A stretch of 64,000 nt of DNA from Ceraceosorus guamensis (taxonomy: Eukaryota; Basidiomycota; Exobasidiomycetes; Ceraceosorales; Ceraceosoraceae): the NCBI RefSeq assembly GCF_003144195.1, contig NW_020290007.1, positions 253,556 through 317,555 on the forward strand. Reading direction: 5' to 3'. The notes beneath the pieces are model-generated. The model worked only from the letters and a program-made list of their open reading frames with translations, was not told where the DNA came from and did no database searches. Of this stretch, positions 1-11,213 are shown in pieces; the first letter of the stretch is position 1; the number at the start of each line of letters is the position of its first letter. Position numbers and translations under genes: made by a program.

Positions 1-608
1 GACCTGCCTGATCGACCTAGCGATAATGATAATACATACATATATCAAGTCATTATAGTCTCGAGTATATATAGTCGTATAAGTACTCACGACGATATAG
101 AAGTGACTGTTGTATGGGATCGCGTCGCGTCAGGTGTAATTGACGCGCGTCCGTGTGGCTTGCCGGCCGAGCGTGCGGCAGCAGCAGCAGCAGCAGCAGC
201 AGCAGGGGGAAGAAAAAAAAAAAATTGCAGGTTTGAGTCACAGTCGATCAGAAGGAATTAAGCAGCAGCAGCGCGCCGAGAGACGCGATGCTACGCTGAC
301 GCCAAGCCGCGCAGCGAGGACTCACAACAGACTTGACTCTCGGGTCATGAGTCTTGGGTCTGATGAGTGAGTCTTGAGTGAGTGGTGCATGCTGACTTGT
401 GACTCGTGACTGTGACTGACTTGGCTGCCAAATCCTTAAGTTTGGCACGAGCTTGGCGGGCACATGTGACGCAAACGAAACGGACTTGTAGCTCTGTGGG
501 TCCGATCGACCAAACTTCATACTCACGCCTTCAAATCGCCTTGGCACGTAGGCTTTGCGCCTCAACCAGACACCAAAAGCGCCTCCTTGTAGCTCGCAGC
601 TCGCAACG
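1..608. promoter_or_regulatory. Upstream region of ADE4
   Basis: No gene is seen here. The stretch holds a (GCA)9 run followed by an A-rich tract, then many TGACTC/GAGTCA cores, for example at 234-240 (TGAGTCA), 334-339 and 400-405. TGACTC is the core bound by Gcn4 and Bas1 in yeast purine and amino-acid gene promoters, so it fits the ADE4 gene that follows. The same strings also occur in the dispersed arrays elsewhere in the window, so a purine-specific role is only an inference. Confidence 0.45.
178..224. repeat. (GCA)9 microsatellite plus poly-A
   Basis: Nine GCA units (178-204) are followed by five G, then an A-rich tract of about 15 bases. A short open frame reads through it as polyglutamine, but it has no homology and no gene context. 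I treat it as a non-coding microsatellite upstream of ADE4. Confidence 0.85.
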
Positions 609-2674
609 ATGTGCGGCATCTTGGCCATCCTGCTCGCAGCTCAGCGAACGGCAGTAGCGCCAGAGATCAACGAGGGCCTGTCCCTTTTGCAACACAGAGG
701 CCAGGATGCCGCTGGTATCGTGACTTGCGGACCTGGTGGAAGGTTCTACCAGTGCAAGGCGAATGGAATGGTCAGGGACGTCTTTGACGCGGGTGCCCTT
801 GCAAGGTTGCAGGGTAGCATGGGTATCGGTCATGGTGAGTGTTTGTCAGAGAGGTGCAAGCTCAGCTTGGATCGAGTCCTAACGATCGTCATTTTGCCTT
901 ACTGCACTTCCTCCTTCTACGTCAGTCCGATACCCCACCGCTGGCTCATCAGCACACGCTGAAGCTCAACCATTCTACGTCAACAGCCCATACGGCATCG
1001 TCTTTGCCCACAATGGCAACCTCATCAACACCTCTGAGCTCAAGCGATTCTTGGATGCTGAAGCTCACAGACACATCAATACAGATTCGGATTCAGAGAT
1101 GCTGCTCAACATCTTTGCCAACAATCTGCAAGCCACCGGCAAATTTCGTATCAACGAGGAAGACATCTTCACCGCCATCGGTGGTCTCATGAAGCAGTGT
1201 CACGGGGGCTACGCGTGCGTGGCCATGCTGGCAGGATTCGGCATCATCGCTTTCAGAGATCCCAACGGCATTCGTCCGGTGGGCATGTGTCGCAGGAAAT
1301 CCTCCGAGGGGGCCGATCTCGGCGACGATTGGTGCTTCACTTCCGAATCTGTCGTCTCCGATGCTTTGGGATTTGAGGAGTTCCAAGATGTCCGACCGGG
1401 AGAAGCGGTGATCATTACCCGAAATGCGGTATCAAGGAGAGTGCTCACTCCTCAAGCCACATCCGACAATGGCTACGCTTTTGCTCCCGACATCTTCGAA
1501 TACGTCTACTTTGCCAGACCGGACAGCGTGCTGGATGGTGTGAGCGTGTACAGGAGCAGGATGGCTATGGGGGACAGACTCGCCGAAGAAGCTCGTAGAG
1601 TGCTCGCTCAAAGAGGCGAGACTGTGGACGTGGTGATACCCGTGCCCGATACCAGCCGAGTAGCCGCACTGCAAGTAGCGCAAAAGCTGGGCATCCCTTA
1701 CAGAGAAGGATTCGTCAAGAACAGATATGTCGGTAGGACTTTCATCATGCCTGGTCAAAGTCAGCGTCGTAAGAACGTCAGACGCAAGCTGAACGCTATG
1801 GCTTTGGAGTTCAAGGGCAAGAGCGTGCTCCTGGTGGATGACTCCATTGTTCGAGGAACGACTAGCCGAGAAATCATCCAAATGGCTCGAGATGCAGGTG
1901 CAGTGAGAGTCGTGATGGCCTCCTGCGCGCCCCCAATCAGATATAGCCACGTGTACGGGATCGACATGCCCAACAGGCACGAGCTGGTGGCGCACGACCG
2001 GTCGGTGGAGCAGGTAGCGAAAGAGATTCAAGCAGACGTGGTCATCTATCAGACCTTGCAGGATCTAATCTCTAGCGTACAGCAATTCAACCCCAGCTTG
2101 AGGAGCTTCGACTGTTCAGTCTTTGACGGCAAGTACGTCACGGGAGGCGTAAACGATGCTTACCTGGCACATCTGGAAGGACTCCGCAGCGAGAACGCCA
2201 AGATCAAGGCAAAGTCGACCAGATTGCCCAACGGTGCTGGATCGGAGGACACGCGAGGATCGGGAGCCATTGAGGCAGCAGTGGCAGTAGCCACACCACC
2301 TGGTGAAGGGGCCAACGATCCCAAAATGGCCGTCCCAGAACACACCGAGATGGTGGTCAAGCAAGATGAACCAGAAAGGGCTCGTGCTCGCAATGGATCA
2401 GCGGTACACAATGGCATCAAGGAGGATGTGACTAGAAATCACAGCAAGAAGGAGTCGGACGGAGATGGCTATCTGAACTGCAATGGCCCTATGGGTGGAG
2501 GAGACGAGCTAGGATCTAGCAGTCACAATGGCTCGGAAGATATTGGGTGAGTCGGAGCGCATACGATCGTTTGCCTTTGAGCGAGCTGGACGTCCGTCTT
2601 TAGATTCCAGCTTTGCTGACATGCTCCAAATTTGCGTCACGATTCGTAGGCTGCACAACGATTGGAGGAGGTGA
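609..2674 (+). CDS. ADE4: Amidophosphoribosyltransferase (purine synthesis, first step)
   Basis: Exons 609-834, 926-2546 and 2650-2674; 623 aa. It transfers the amide nitrogen of glutamine to PRPP, giving phosphoribosylamine, the committed step of de novo purine synthesis in the cytosol. The start gives MCGIL, leaving Cys2 as the class II glutaminase nucleophile after Met removal. RYPTAGSS and HNGNL glutaminase motifs follow intron 1. The PRPP loop VLLVDDSIVRGTTS lies near residue 376. Intron 1 (91 nt) must be removed to join GIGH to VRYPT. The last exon codes only eight residues (GLHNDWRR). Residues from about 520 on are hydrophilic and poorly conserved, longer than bacterial PurF but usual for fungi. 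The identity is secure; the last exon is supported by splice signals, phase and the typical IGLHN ending. Confidence 0.96.
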
Positions 2675-3411
2675 CCTCGATCATCACGGGCCTGTTGTTT
2701 CTGGTATCACTGCACGCCGAGTCTGCTCCCTCTCCGCTTCTTGACGCTACTCGCACGTCCCGCCTTCCTCTCCCTCTCTCTTTCTCTCTCTACTCCATTC
2801 AAGTATGTAGTGTGCCGCGCCTCCTCTCTTTATTGGTCCCTGATGTCATTTGAAATGGTCCTCGCGCTCACTTCGATGGCCTTGCTCATGAGGATGGTGA
2901 CAACCCTGGCTGCCCCTCTCTCTCGTCATCACGTCTATATAGATTCAAAATCGATCAGACAAGATTCTCGCGTCAAGACAATTTAGTTTTGAACGTCGGC
3001 TTGGAGAGTACGGCGAGCGCCGGCTAGCAGGCCGAAAGTTGTCGATGTCAACGCGAAAGTTGTCGATGTCAACTCGAAGTGCGGGGCTCGAGGGCTAATA
3101 GCGAGGGATTAGTTTCCGCAAAATTTGTGGCGGTTGGACAGCAAGCAGATCGATCGCGGCAGTCGATGCAAGAACATGTTGATAGGGGGGGAAAGAGCAG
3201 AGCGGGGAGAGTAGAGGTAGCATCAAAAAGCCTCGAAGCGAGAAGTCCTCGGATTGTTCAAAAGGCTTCCTAGGCCAGTCGGGGCGCTGACGCGGACCGA
3301 AGATGTAAGGACAAGACGGCCGTACACAGACAGCTCTTCCGATTCTCGACGTGGCCTCGTTCGGGGGGTTGCTGCGCGCTTGCAGATGCTGTTGGGCGAA
3401 TGCACACTTCA
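2675..3411. other. Convergent gap after ADE4, no gene seen
   Basis: This lies between the 3' ends of ADE4 and the crotonase gene. It contains a CT-rich stretch near 2760-2800 (probable 3' UTR of ADE4) and a 21-bp perfect tandem duplication at 3033-3074. Open frames here show no recognisable domain. Confidence 0.6.
3033..3074. repeat. 21-bp tandem duplication
   Basis: The unit CGAAAGTTGTCGATGTCAAC plus one base occurs twice head to tail (3033-3053 and 3054-3074), identical except for the last base. The core GTTG...CAAC is itself partly palindromic. Confidence 0.9.
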
Positions 3412-4775
3412 TCAGAGCTTGGCCAAGCCGCGGGTCTTTTTGCCTGTCAAGTCGGCTTCCGTCCACCAGGGATATCCGCTACGGGTGCCGAGTGAGACGC
3501 GCAAGCGAGGTGGTACATCAGTCACTGCTTCATGGCGCAGTCGGGTCTCGGTGAGACGGAGAAACTCACTTGAAAGCTGATGACCCATCGGGAACACGCG
3601 TTTGGGCCGTTATAGTCAGCGCCGTTGGAAGGTGACACCCTAAACGCGTTGCCATCTTTGATGGTGTACTCACTCTCGACGTCTTCCACAGTACCTTCAA
3701 ATTTGGGCTTTCTCTTTTGCATGAAGCTCAGTACTCCCTCTTGAGCGTCCCTCTTGCTAGCCTCCCAAATCATCTTCGACTCCAAGAGATGCGTCTCTTC
3801 GCGCGTGGGCGGGCACTGCCAGATCAGAGCCTTGTTGAGTGCCATACTAGCAACACGGCGTGATGATGCGGAGTCAGCTAGGTGGCATGCATGTTGCATG
3901 AAGGTATCGTTGAGCTGGCAGATGCTCACCTGATGACGCTGTTGTCAACAGCCAGTCTTCCGGCCAGCTTCAGGGCTTCGGGCAAGACTTGCTCCGCTGG
4001 CAAGACATTGTACCACAAGTCTCTCCACGTCGGATCATCTGCCCTATACGTGTCGCCCGTCATCGAGATCTTGAGCGCGTTGGAGTGACCGACTAACCGG
4101 GGTAGCAGATAGCTCGACGTCGCTTCCATGGAGATTCCTCGCTTGACAAAAGGAATACCCACTTTGGCGTTTGCTGCTACCAGTCTGAGATCGGTGGAGA
4201 GGACCATGGTCAGACCGATGCCCACCGCATTGCCATTCACCGCTGCGATGACCAATTTCCTGCATTTGGCAATCGACAAGCCGGCCTGACCTCCTCCGTC
4301 CCGATGATCCGCTGCGATGTCGGCATCTGCTCCGAAGCCGCCTCCCGAAGCTCCCGATAGATCAGCACCTGCACAGTATGCTTTGCCCGCACCAGTCAGC
4401 ACGACAACCTAGGTAGGCAAGGCTTGCATCAGCGTATCTGCGAGTGACTCCAGCACCTGATTCGCTACGTATTGCCCCGAGTCTCTCAGCACATAGACGC
4501 ACCTTGACGCGAGGATCGCGATCGGCCAATTCAAAGACAAAGACGAGATCGTGGCACATTTGTGCTGTGTAGGCATTTGCCCTGTCTGGCCTGTTGAGCA
4601 AGACGAGCAAGACGCCATCGCTCGGCTCAGCACCGCTCTGAGAGCTCTTGTTGGCCTCATCTCCTCCCAGAACTACGCGGATGTGCCTCCAGCCGTACGT
4701 CGAGTAGGGAAAGGAGCCAATGGCTTCGGCCGACAGCGACTGAAGGGGAGGATGAGGGTTGTGGAGGACCGACAT
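3412..4775 (-). CDS. Crotonase-fold enoyl-CoA isomerase/hydratase with PTS1
   Basis: Exons 4775-4503, 4408-3930, 3846-3674 and 3524-3412; 345 aa. It belongs to the crotonase superfamily acting on acyl-CoA thioesters. The oxyanion-hole segments are seen as AYCAGADLSG and VNGNAVGIGLTM. Only one catalytic acid is evident, Glu about 186 in ISMEATSSY, the position used by delta3,delta2-enoyl-CoA isomerases, so isomerase is likelier than hydratase (inference). Exon 3 holds the conserved EGVLSFMQKRKPKF. The final exon gives YPWW and ends in AKL, a canonical peroxisomal targeting signal. Joining exon 3 to this exon needs a 149-nt intron (donor 3673, acceptor at 3525); that join is the least certain and was chosen because it restores the DVPP...YPWW ending typical of fungal relatives. 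A role in peroxisomal fatty-acid beta-oxidation is likely. Confidence 0.85.
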
Positions 4776-6221
4776 GACGACTGCTGCGCTTGGCTGTAGT
4801 CAGTCAGCTTCGAGGTCTTGTAAAAGCGCAATCTGCCCAAGTGCTCGTGAACGAGTCAGCTGCGGGTGCTCTTTTGGAGCGAGTGATCTGGCTTCTTATA
4901 CGAGGCGAACCGATATGGAGGTGCAGGCCAGCCCAGCGCCGGCAATTCAGAGCCGAAGTGAGTGGGTGATCCTTCTTACCTTAAGCAGGGGCTGATTAGA
5001 CAGTCAAAAAGTCGATGACGGATGCGCAGGAGATGAAGCAAGTGGTTATGAGTCGCAGCGTGATTCAGCATGGTGGGCGATTATATGAAGCATCCCACAA
5101 ATCACGAATCAAAAGGGAGTTTTAATTGCGGCACCGGCACGTTGGCAACTTCTTGCCCCGGCTATCCCGGAATCTCAGCCGGCGTCTGGCCTGCGCATAC
5201 TGTGACTGTACATGCAAGCACAGCCAATTTGTGTAGCCCGGCCCGCCTGCGTCACGTCCCACCAGCACAGCCGCGGTCAAGCTGACCTGCACGACAAGCT
5301 CAAAAGGTACAACACGTGATACAAAGGTACCCTTCGACTCGAGCCCCACTCACGACTCGTGACTAGTACTCTCGCGACTCGCACACAAGGCAGCACCTGT
5401 GACTCGTGACTCGTGATTCTCCTACTCTCGCGCTTCTCCGCCTGCATAAGGATCGATGCGCTTTGCCCCCGTCGCGCTGCTGCATGCAGGGACGCATGCG
5501 TGCCTTTGCGGGGCTCCGCATGTCCTGTCCTGTCCTGTGGCGCATCATGCTGGCACCGCAAAGCGCGCGGGCACAGGTGAGCCCTTGATTCCAGCACAGG
5601 CAGCGCTTGCCTTTTCCTTCCGCCGCCTCGATAGTCACGAGTGAGTGCTGATGCAGACTCGAAATCGTGATTCGTGATTGTCGAGGTGTCACAGGCATGC
5701 GTGAGCCATCGAAGCTGATCTGAGCGTCAAAATGATTTTTGGTGCGAATGCGATTGGGAATTGGCCGCGCGGGATATGCTGTGCGCAAACTCTGCATCAG
5801 ACTCAGATTGGGCGACGCATGCTGGCTGAGTGAGTGAGTGACTCGCATGAGTCAAGTGTCGTGAGTGTGCTGAGTGCTGAGATGAGCCGCGCCTGCGTCG
5901 TCTGTTTGCGCGCCGCGTATGCTCATGTGGAGCGCTGCAGTAGGCACCGTCGCACGAACGTCAAATCCCAAGCGTGATCGATCGCGCCATGCTGGCTTTC
6001 AAGCCGGATCGTGAAGGAGCTGCAGTAAGCTGCTCGCAGCGTACACTCATGACTGCCGTCATCATCTCAGACAATGAAGTCCGTCTAGAAGCCCCCTTTA
6101 TCGTCTCTGGTACATCCTTCTCTTCTCGTCAAGGCGCTGCTTGGCACGCATGCCACCGCTCGAAACGGAGCACCGATCACGACGTGTTCCTTCTTCATAA
6201 GGGCTAGGGTTAGCCGTCAAC
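4776..6221. promoter_or_regulatory. Divergent promoter region, crotonase / F-box gene
   Basis: No gene is supported in these 1.4 kb. It carries the densest set of ACTCGTGA-type strings in the window (5349-5365, 5399-5419, 5634-5680, 5826-5876). Directly before the F-box start is a telomere-repeat-like inverted element, GGCTAGGGTTAGCC, at 6202-6215. Confidence 0.6.
5349..5419. repeat. ACTCGTGA-type array
   Basis: CTCACGACTCGTGACTAG at 5349-5365 and GTGACTCGTGACTCGTGATT at 5399-5418 are near-tandem copies of an 8-bp ACTCGTGA/TGACTCG unit. Related copies lie at 5634-5642 and 5663-5680, where C is replaced by T (ATTCGTGA). Confidence 0.75.
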
Positions 6222-8792
6222 ATGTCCTCAGAAATCTACACGACCACTGCTGACAATGCAGATCAAAGCTTGGCTTGCCCAACGACGAAGTCTACGACCG
6301 TTCAATCGTCCGCACTTCCTCCCGAGCTGATCTCGCGCATCTTTTCTCATGCTGATCCATCCACACTGCTGCTCGTCCTTCGCACCCTGTCTTCGTACTG
6401 GAGAAATGAAATCGACACGCACGTCTTGCCAAACCTGTTTGGTAGGGGAGAATGGCGAGTCGGGCTGCGCATCGCCAAGAAGCCCAGAGTTGGGCATTTG
6501 TGGAGAGGACAGCTTTGGCGAGGCCCGACAGAATCAAGATCTGCAGCTGAGCATCACGAGACCTCCAATGGATTCAGCAATGGACAGCCCGCGGCTGCCA
6601 ACGTTGCAAATGAGCAGCAGTCTAGTGGACTGGCCAACACATCGACAGTCGAATCGACCCCTTCAACCTCGGCGGACGCTAGCGCCAGCAGAGGTACTGC
6701 GGACAATTTGCCCGAAGTTGTGCAGGCACGCAGACGCATCGTCGAATCCCAACTAGGAGCGCTCGAAGATGAATTGGATGCATTTCCAGGCAACCCAGGA
6801 TCCAGAGCAGGCACATCTGCAGCGTCCAGTGAAGATGCGTCGTCTGCGGAAGACTCGAAGCATCTGGTGCATGTGCTGCCCTTATCCTTCAAAGGTGTCG
6901 TCAAAGGCGGCTTGACCTTTGGCACGCCGACAGGAGAGTATCACGCGCTGTTCGAGCACGCTACGCTGCCTCGAGGATTCGAAAGGGGTGCTGCTTCCAA
7001 CTCTTTACCAACGAATGGGCAGGTGGGAGCCGGTGACGTCGCTGGGCAAGGTGCTCGGCCTGTAACGGCAAATGGAGCAGGCCATCCTCCCCAACAAGAG
7101 GAAGCAGGTCAGCCGGCAGCGGCAGCACCAGCACCAGCATCAGCACCAGCACCTGATCCGGCCCACGCTGAGATGGTGCAGCAACAAAGAGATAACGCGA
7201 GACTGCTATTGAACTTTGGTATTGTTTGGAGATTTCCTGGCGATGGGACAGAAGATGATGAGGAGTGGGGCATGCCTGATCCGGAGCATGGCTGGCTTAG
7301 TCAATTCTACTGTGTGAGTCATCTGCTACCACGCTGGACCCCTAAAGACGACTCAAGCTGATTTTTGCCCCAAACACAGTCTAAAGCCGACGTGCGACCC
7401 ATCCCGGGCCCTACAGTTGAGCAGCCCACTCTGTCTGAGTCGGAAGACAGCGATTCGGACAGCTCGGACGATGAAGATGAGCTTGAGGACATGCGGGGTA
7501 GCGGAACGCTCTACTTGTCAGGCAGTAGCGCGGGTCCTCGATCACAGCGTCATGGTAGCACCGACAAGGAGCTCTTGCCGTCTGAGCGAATCATGCTGGC
7601 GGAAGGCATCGCGCCTCCTCCTCGATCACAGCAAGTGACAGGCCACTCCACACCCATCGCACGAAGAGTCAGACAGATGGTCGATGCGGGTGGAAGTCGG
7701 GTGGATAGTTCTGGTTTCGCATCTACGCGAGCAGCGACGGCTGGTGCAGCGAATCCGACAGCCCCTAGTCTTGATTGGAGCGACATGGGCGTAGAGTACA
7801 TTCGGCTGGACCTTACACTTGGCAATGAGTTCTTTGCTAGAAGATCTCACAGAGCAAACAGATTGCTTAGAAGGCTGCAAGATGAAGCTTCTGGAGAATT
7901 CCGGCCTGGCGGTGTCAGCCGGAATGCTTCTCGGAAAGCCGAGGACAAGGGCAAGCAGCGTGCGAGACCGAGTGGAAGCAGCACACCCGGCCATCCGCCC
8001 GTGGCGGGACTGACATCCGCGAGAGCTCCTAGCGCCAGGTCTTCTGGCATCAATACACCCTCATATTCGAGCGCCGCATCGACCCCTTTGAGGCCGAAGG
8101 CGCTGGGAGGTGCGCTGGCAAGATTAGCCGCTCAGCAAGCTGCTGTGGTCAGCGCACCTGCGGCCAGTATCCCAGCGCTCGGTTCGGATCAAGCATCCCA
8201 TCCGACGTCCACTGCCGCTTCACCACGAATGAGCGAGTTATCCCTAGGATCTTCGCAGAATGCCATGGGCAACGGACGCCCCACCACGCCGCACAGGTCA
8301 AAGCCCACACCTCGTTCGTCTTCGTCTCAAGGTGGTGCGTCAACACCTTCCAAGTACCTCGGCGTCAACCCTGTCTCTACTTCTGCTGGAACAAACTCCG
8401 CGAGGCTGGGCAGCTCGTCGGGTCGATCTACTGGCGCGTCTACACCTGCAAGGATGCAAAGGAACGGCACGAGCAGCGCGGGCAGAGGAAGAAAGGCGAA
8501 TGTGGAGCCTAGCATGCCTCGAGCCAAATTTCGAGCTCATCTTGTCAAGGCGGAGGACCTGAAACCAGCTGAGCCGAGCACAGATGCGGGGCGACGAAGC
8601 AGTGAATGGGACAGAGAAGAGGACAGGAAGCTTGATAGTGGTCTCGATGCCGGTCGCTTGACAAACCAGAATGGCGCGGCAGCAAATGGAAACGGTTGGA
8701 GAGGCAAGACGGCTTGGGGCACGGGCGCTTGGAGACATGCCATGCTCGATACGGATCAACCAGCCGGCCTGCTCTGGAGCTGGTCTAGATGA
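6222..8792 (+). CDS. F-box domain protein
   Basis: Exons 6222-7313 and 7380-8792; 834 aa. Residues about 31-70 (ALPPELISRIFSHADPST and following) form an F-box, the Skp1-binding module of SCF ubiquitin ligases, so it is probably a substrate adaptor. Conserved-looking structured blocks follow at KGGLTFGTPTGEYHALFE, RLLLNFGIVWRFPGDG and WSDMGVEYIRLDLTLGNEFF, the last just after the 66-nt intron. Between and after them lie long Ser/Thr/Ala/Pro-rich, probably disordered stretches, including an APAP run near residue 310 and a Gly/Ser-rich C-terminal half. No WD40, LRR or Kelch repeats are seen, so the substrate cannot be guessed. The start is the first ATG of the frame, six bases after a TAGGGTTAG element. 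Confidence 0.82.
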
Positions 8793-9443
8793 AGGTCTGC
8801 TGGCATTTGAGCCAGATAGACCCTGCCTTTGGCTTGTTCTGCTCGACGTGCCGCATGTGATGGCGCTGCATTCGATCCTATCCTTCTCAAGGTCTTTGTC
8901 TCGGACGCTGTATATCAACCTCGGAAATTTGTCTCGGATCATCACGATGGCCGTCGCTGCCGCTGCCCGCCATCAAAGGCTCTTCACATTCTTGGTGCTT
9001 GATGATTGATTAGACAAGGATGTGTGTATGTGAAGAGGACTGTCAGGCGTCACGCGTGCGGGGATGGGTGAGGAATGACGCGGAAACTCAGACGGCAAGC
9101 CTACTGTAGGGAAGCAGGCTGGGACGGAATGGTCAGGAATGGAGCAACAGAAGAAGCTGCTCGATTAGGACCTCGATAGAGATGTGAAGGCAGAGCGCTT
9201 GCAGATAGTTGCTCGTATGCGAGGCGAACTGAGAGATGTTGTGAGGGGTGCTGGCTAGAAAGAAGTTAAAAGGTTGGTGATGAGTGGTACACGAGCTCGA
9301 TCAGAGCATTTCTACTCCCTTTCGTCGGAAAACAAGGTTGGCTGCATCAGCAGAGGACAACACGAATGAGCAAGGGATCAGGTCGAGCAGCGTGACTCAC
9401 TTTTGTTGGACGCGTGCTTGCTTTCGACGCAGCAGTCGGCCCA
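8793..9443. other. Convergent gap, no gene seen
   Basis: This stretch separates the 3' ends of the F-box and Kre9-like genes. It contains no recognisable coding sequence and no clear repeat. Confidence 0.6.
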
Positions 9444-9995
9444 CTAGGAGCTTTCGCTTTCGGCAAACTCGACTACCGAGACCCCGCGCTTGCTCGACTC
9501 TGAGCGCCGATGGTGCTTCTTGCCATTCCCGGACGTGTTCGAGCTTTGCTTCTTGCCGATGCGAACGACGTCGGTATAGCCTTGTTTGTGCGTCTTCAAG
9601 CTCTCCACCACAATGCTGTACTCTCCAGCCTTTGCATCATCAGGTACGGTCCAATCGATCCTTCCGCACTTCTTGCCCGTCCCAGCACTATCGCACTTGT
9701 CTTTTCCCGCATGAGCAGAGACGCTCGCGGCCAGGGTGTAGGTGGGCAAAGACTGATCCGTCTCGGGAATCAATTTTACGCTCAACTTTTCTCCCTTGGG
9801 TGGATTGATCCAGTTCACAAAGTAGGTGTGGTTGCGCTTCCAGTGGATACGGCATTGGTAGGAGTTGCAATGAGGATCGCTCACGTACAGCACTTTGCCA
9901 TTGGGATTGTCGTTCTCGGCTTGAGCGGTGACGGATGCTACGAGGCTCGAGAGAGCGACGAGCGAGGCGAGAGACAAGATGCGCACGAATTGCAT
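9444..9995 (-). CDS. Secreted protein with Kre9/Knh1-like N-terminal domain
   Basis: Single exon, 183 aa. The N-terminus (MQFVRILSLASLVALSSLVA, ending near TAQA) is a clear signal peptide. The mature part reads like the Ig-like fold of the Kre9/Knh1 N-terminal family: HWKRNHTYFVNWINPPKG, then SVKLIPE, and RIDWTVPDDAKAGEYSIVVE. Family members are surface or secreted proteins linked to beta-1,6-glucan and wall assembly in yeasts. Four cysteines could pair. The basic tail (KKHHRRSESSKR) lacks a GPI signal, so the protein is probably soluble; the KR site could be Kex2-cleaved. An in-frame extension upstream lacks an ATG, so the ATG before the signal peptide is chosen. Confidence 0.78.
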   Translation of the reverse strand: MQFVRILSLASLVALSSLVASVTAQAENDNPNGKVLYVSDPHCNSYQCRIHWKRNHTYFVNWINPPKGEKLSVKLIPETDQSLPTYTLAASVSAHAGKDKCDSAGTGKKCGRIDWTVPDDAKAGEYSIVVESLKTHKQGYTDVVRIGKKQSSNTSGNGKKHHRRSESSKRGVSVVEFAESESS

Positions 9996-11213
9996 GGTTG
10001 CGAGCGTAAAGAAAGGGCAACGGTACGTATGAGCTTCTTGGTGAGATCTGAAAGAGTGTGGATTGCGGTCGACTGCTGTTGATTTCGATGGTGAAATCGC
10101 AGCAGCTCGAGTCAGGCGGGCTTGTGTGGGGAAATCGTGAACGGGCGAGGAGAGGAGGGGGACCGGGGTGCGAGGAGAGTGGTGATGGAAGGGAAAGCAA
10201 CTCGCCGGCGGCACATTTTTGATAGATCCAACGCAATCGGCCGCTTTACGCATGTGTCTCCTTCCCCTCTGCTGGCTCTCGAGTCTCTCGGGCCATCGAA
10301 CAATGAGGAGCAGCCATGAATCAGGCGCATATAGTCACGCTTTGAATCACGAATGGCTACGCGTCTGCTTCACCACGGAACACCTCAATCTCAACCGCGT
10401 TGTCTGCATGCCGCGTCGAATGAACACCGAGGGTCACACAGCACGAGGCGCAGGAAGACCGCGGCCTCCTACGACAGGGGACAACGCGGTGCATGCAGGT
10501 GACACTGACTGACATCTCCGATCGAGCATCCTAAGTCGCAGAATGTGGTTCTTGAAGTGCAGCTGAGGCGCCTAGCTGCGAAGGCTCAAAGCAAGCAATT
10601 CCCCCACACGTTCCAACCACCCCGTGCCATGATGGTGCAGTCGCGCGCGAATCATCCAGCTGCTGCTGCTGATCGACGCGCCAAATCGCATATCTTGCCG
10701 CACGGCTCCGCGGTGGCGGCGAGCCAGAAAAGTCTGTCGCATAGGGGCCGCGGGTCCGCCGCCGAGCGGAGCTCCTCAACCACATATGCATGCATATAAG
10801 ACTCACGACCGCGTCCGCTTGGAAGTCGTGCATGCAGCGCTGCAGAATGTAGTCACGTGTTTGATGGCTTAGTTGTGTGTGTTCTAGAAATTCGGTGAGA
10901 GGGTCGTGGCGAGGTCGAGCTAACAGTCGTGAGTGCCGAGTTGTACACGTCTGCCGGAGTGTTGGTTATGCGTGGCCTCACAACTACATCACTCGGAGTA
11001 CGTTTGGACAGAGAAATCGGCTGTGACTGCGTATCGGCGAGGGAGTGACGAGGTCATCAAGGAGGAAATAGAAGACTGGAGTGCTACGCAAGCCCAAAGC
11101 ATTGGGCAAGCAGTGACATCTTATGGCTTCATTGCGCGACATTTTCTCTCGCCCAAAAATCAAGAGCGAGTCAAAGAATCAAGGCGACTTTGGTTTTTCA
11201 AGAGTCTTTCAAG
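9996..11213. promoter_or_regulatory. Divergent promoter region, Kre9-like / carboxylesterase
   Basis: About 1.2 kb without a supported gene. It contains ACTCGTGA-type strings (near 10333, 10800 and 10926). Open frames crossing it have no recognisable domain. Confidence 0.55.

Noticed and set aside
140-370. Short polyglutamine open frame upstream of ADE4
   Set aside because: It is produced by the (GCA)9 run; there is no homology, and it lies in the ADE4 promoter region.
1432-2031. Long minus-strand open frame inside ADE4
   Set aside because: It overlaps the PRTase domain of ADE4 and has no recognisable features of its own.
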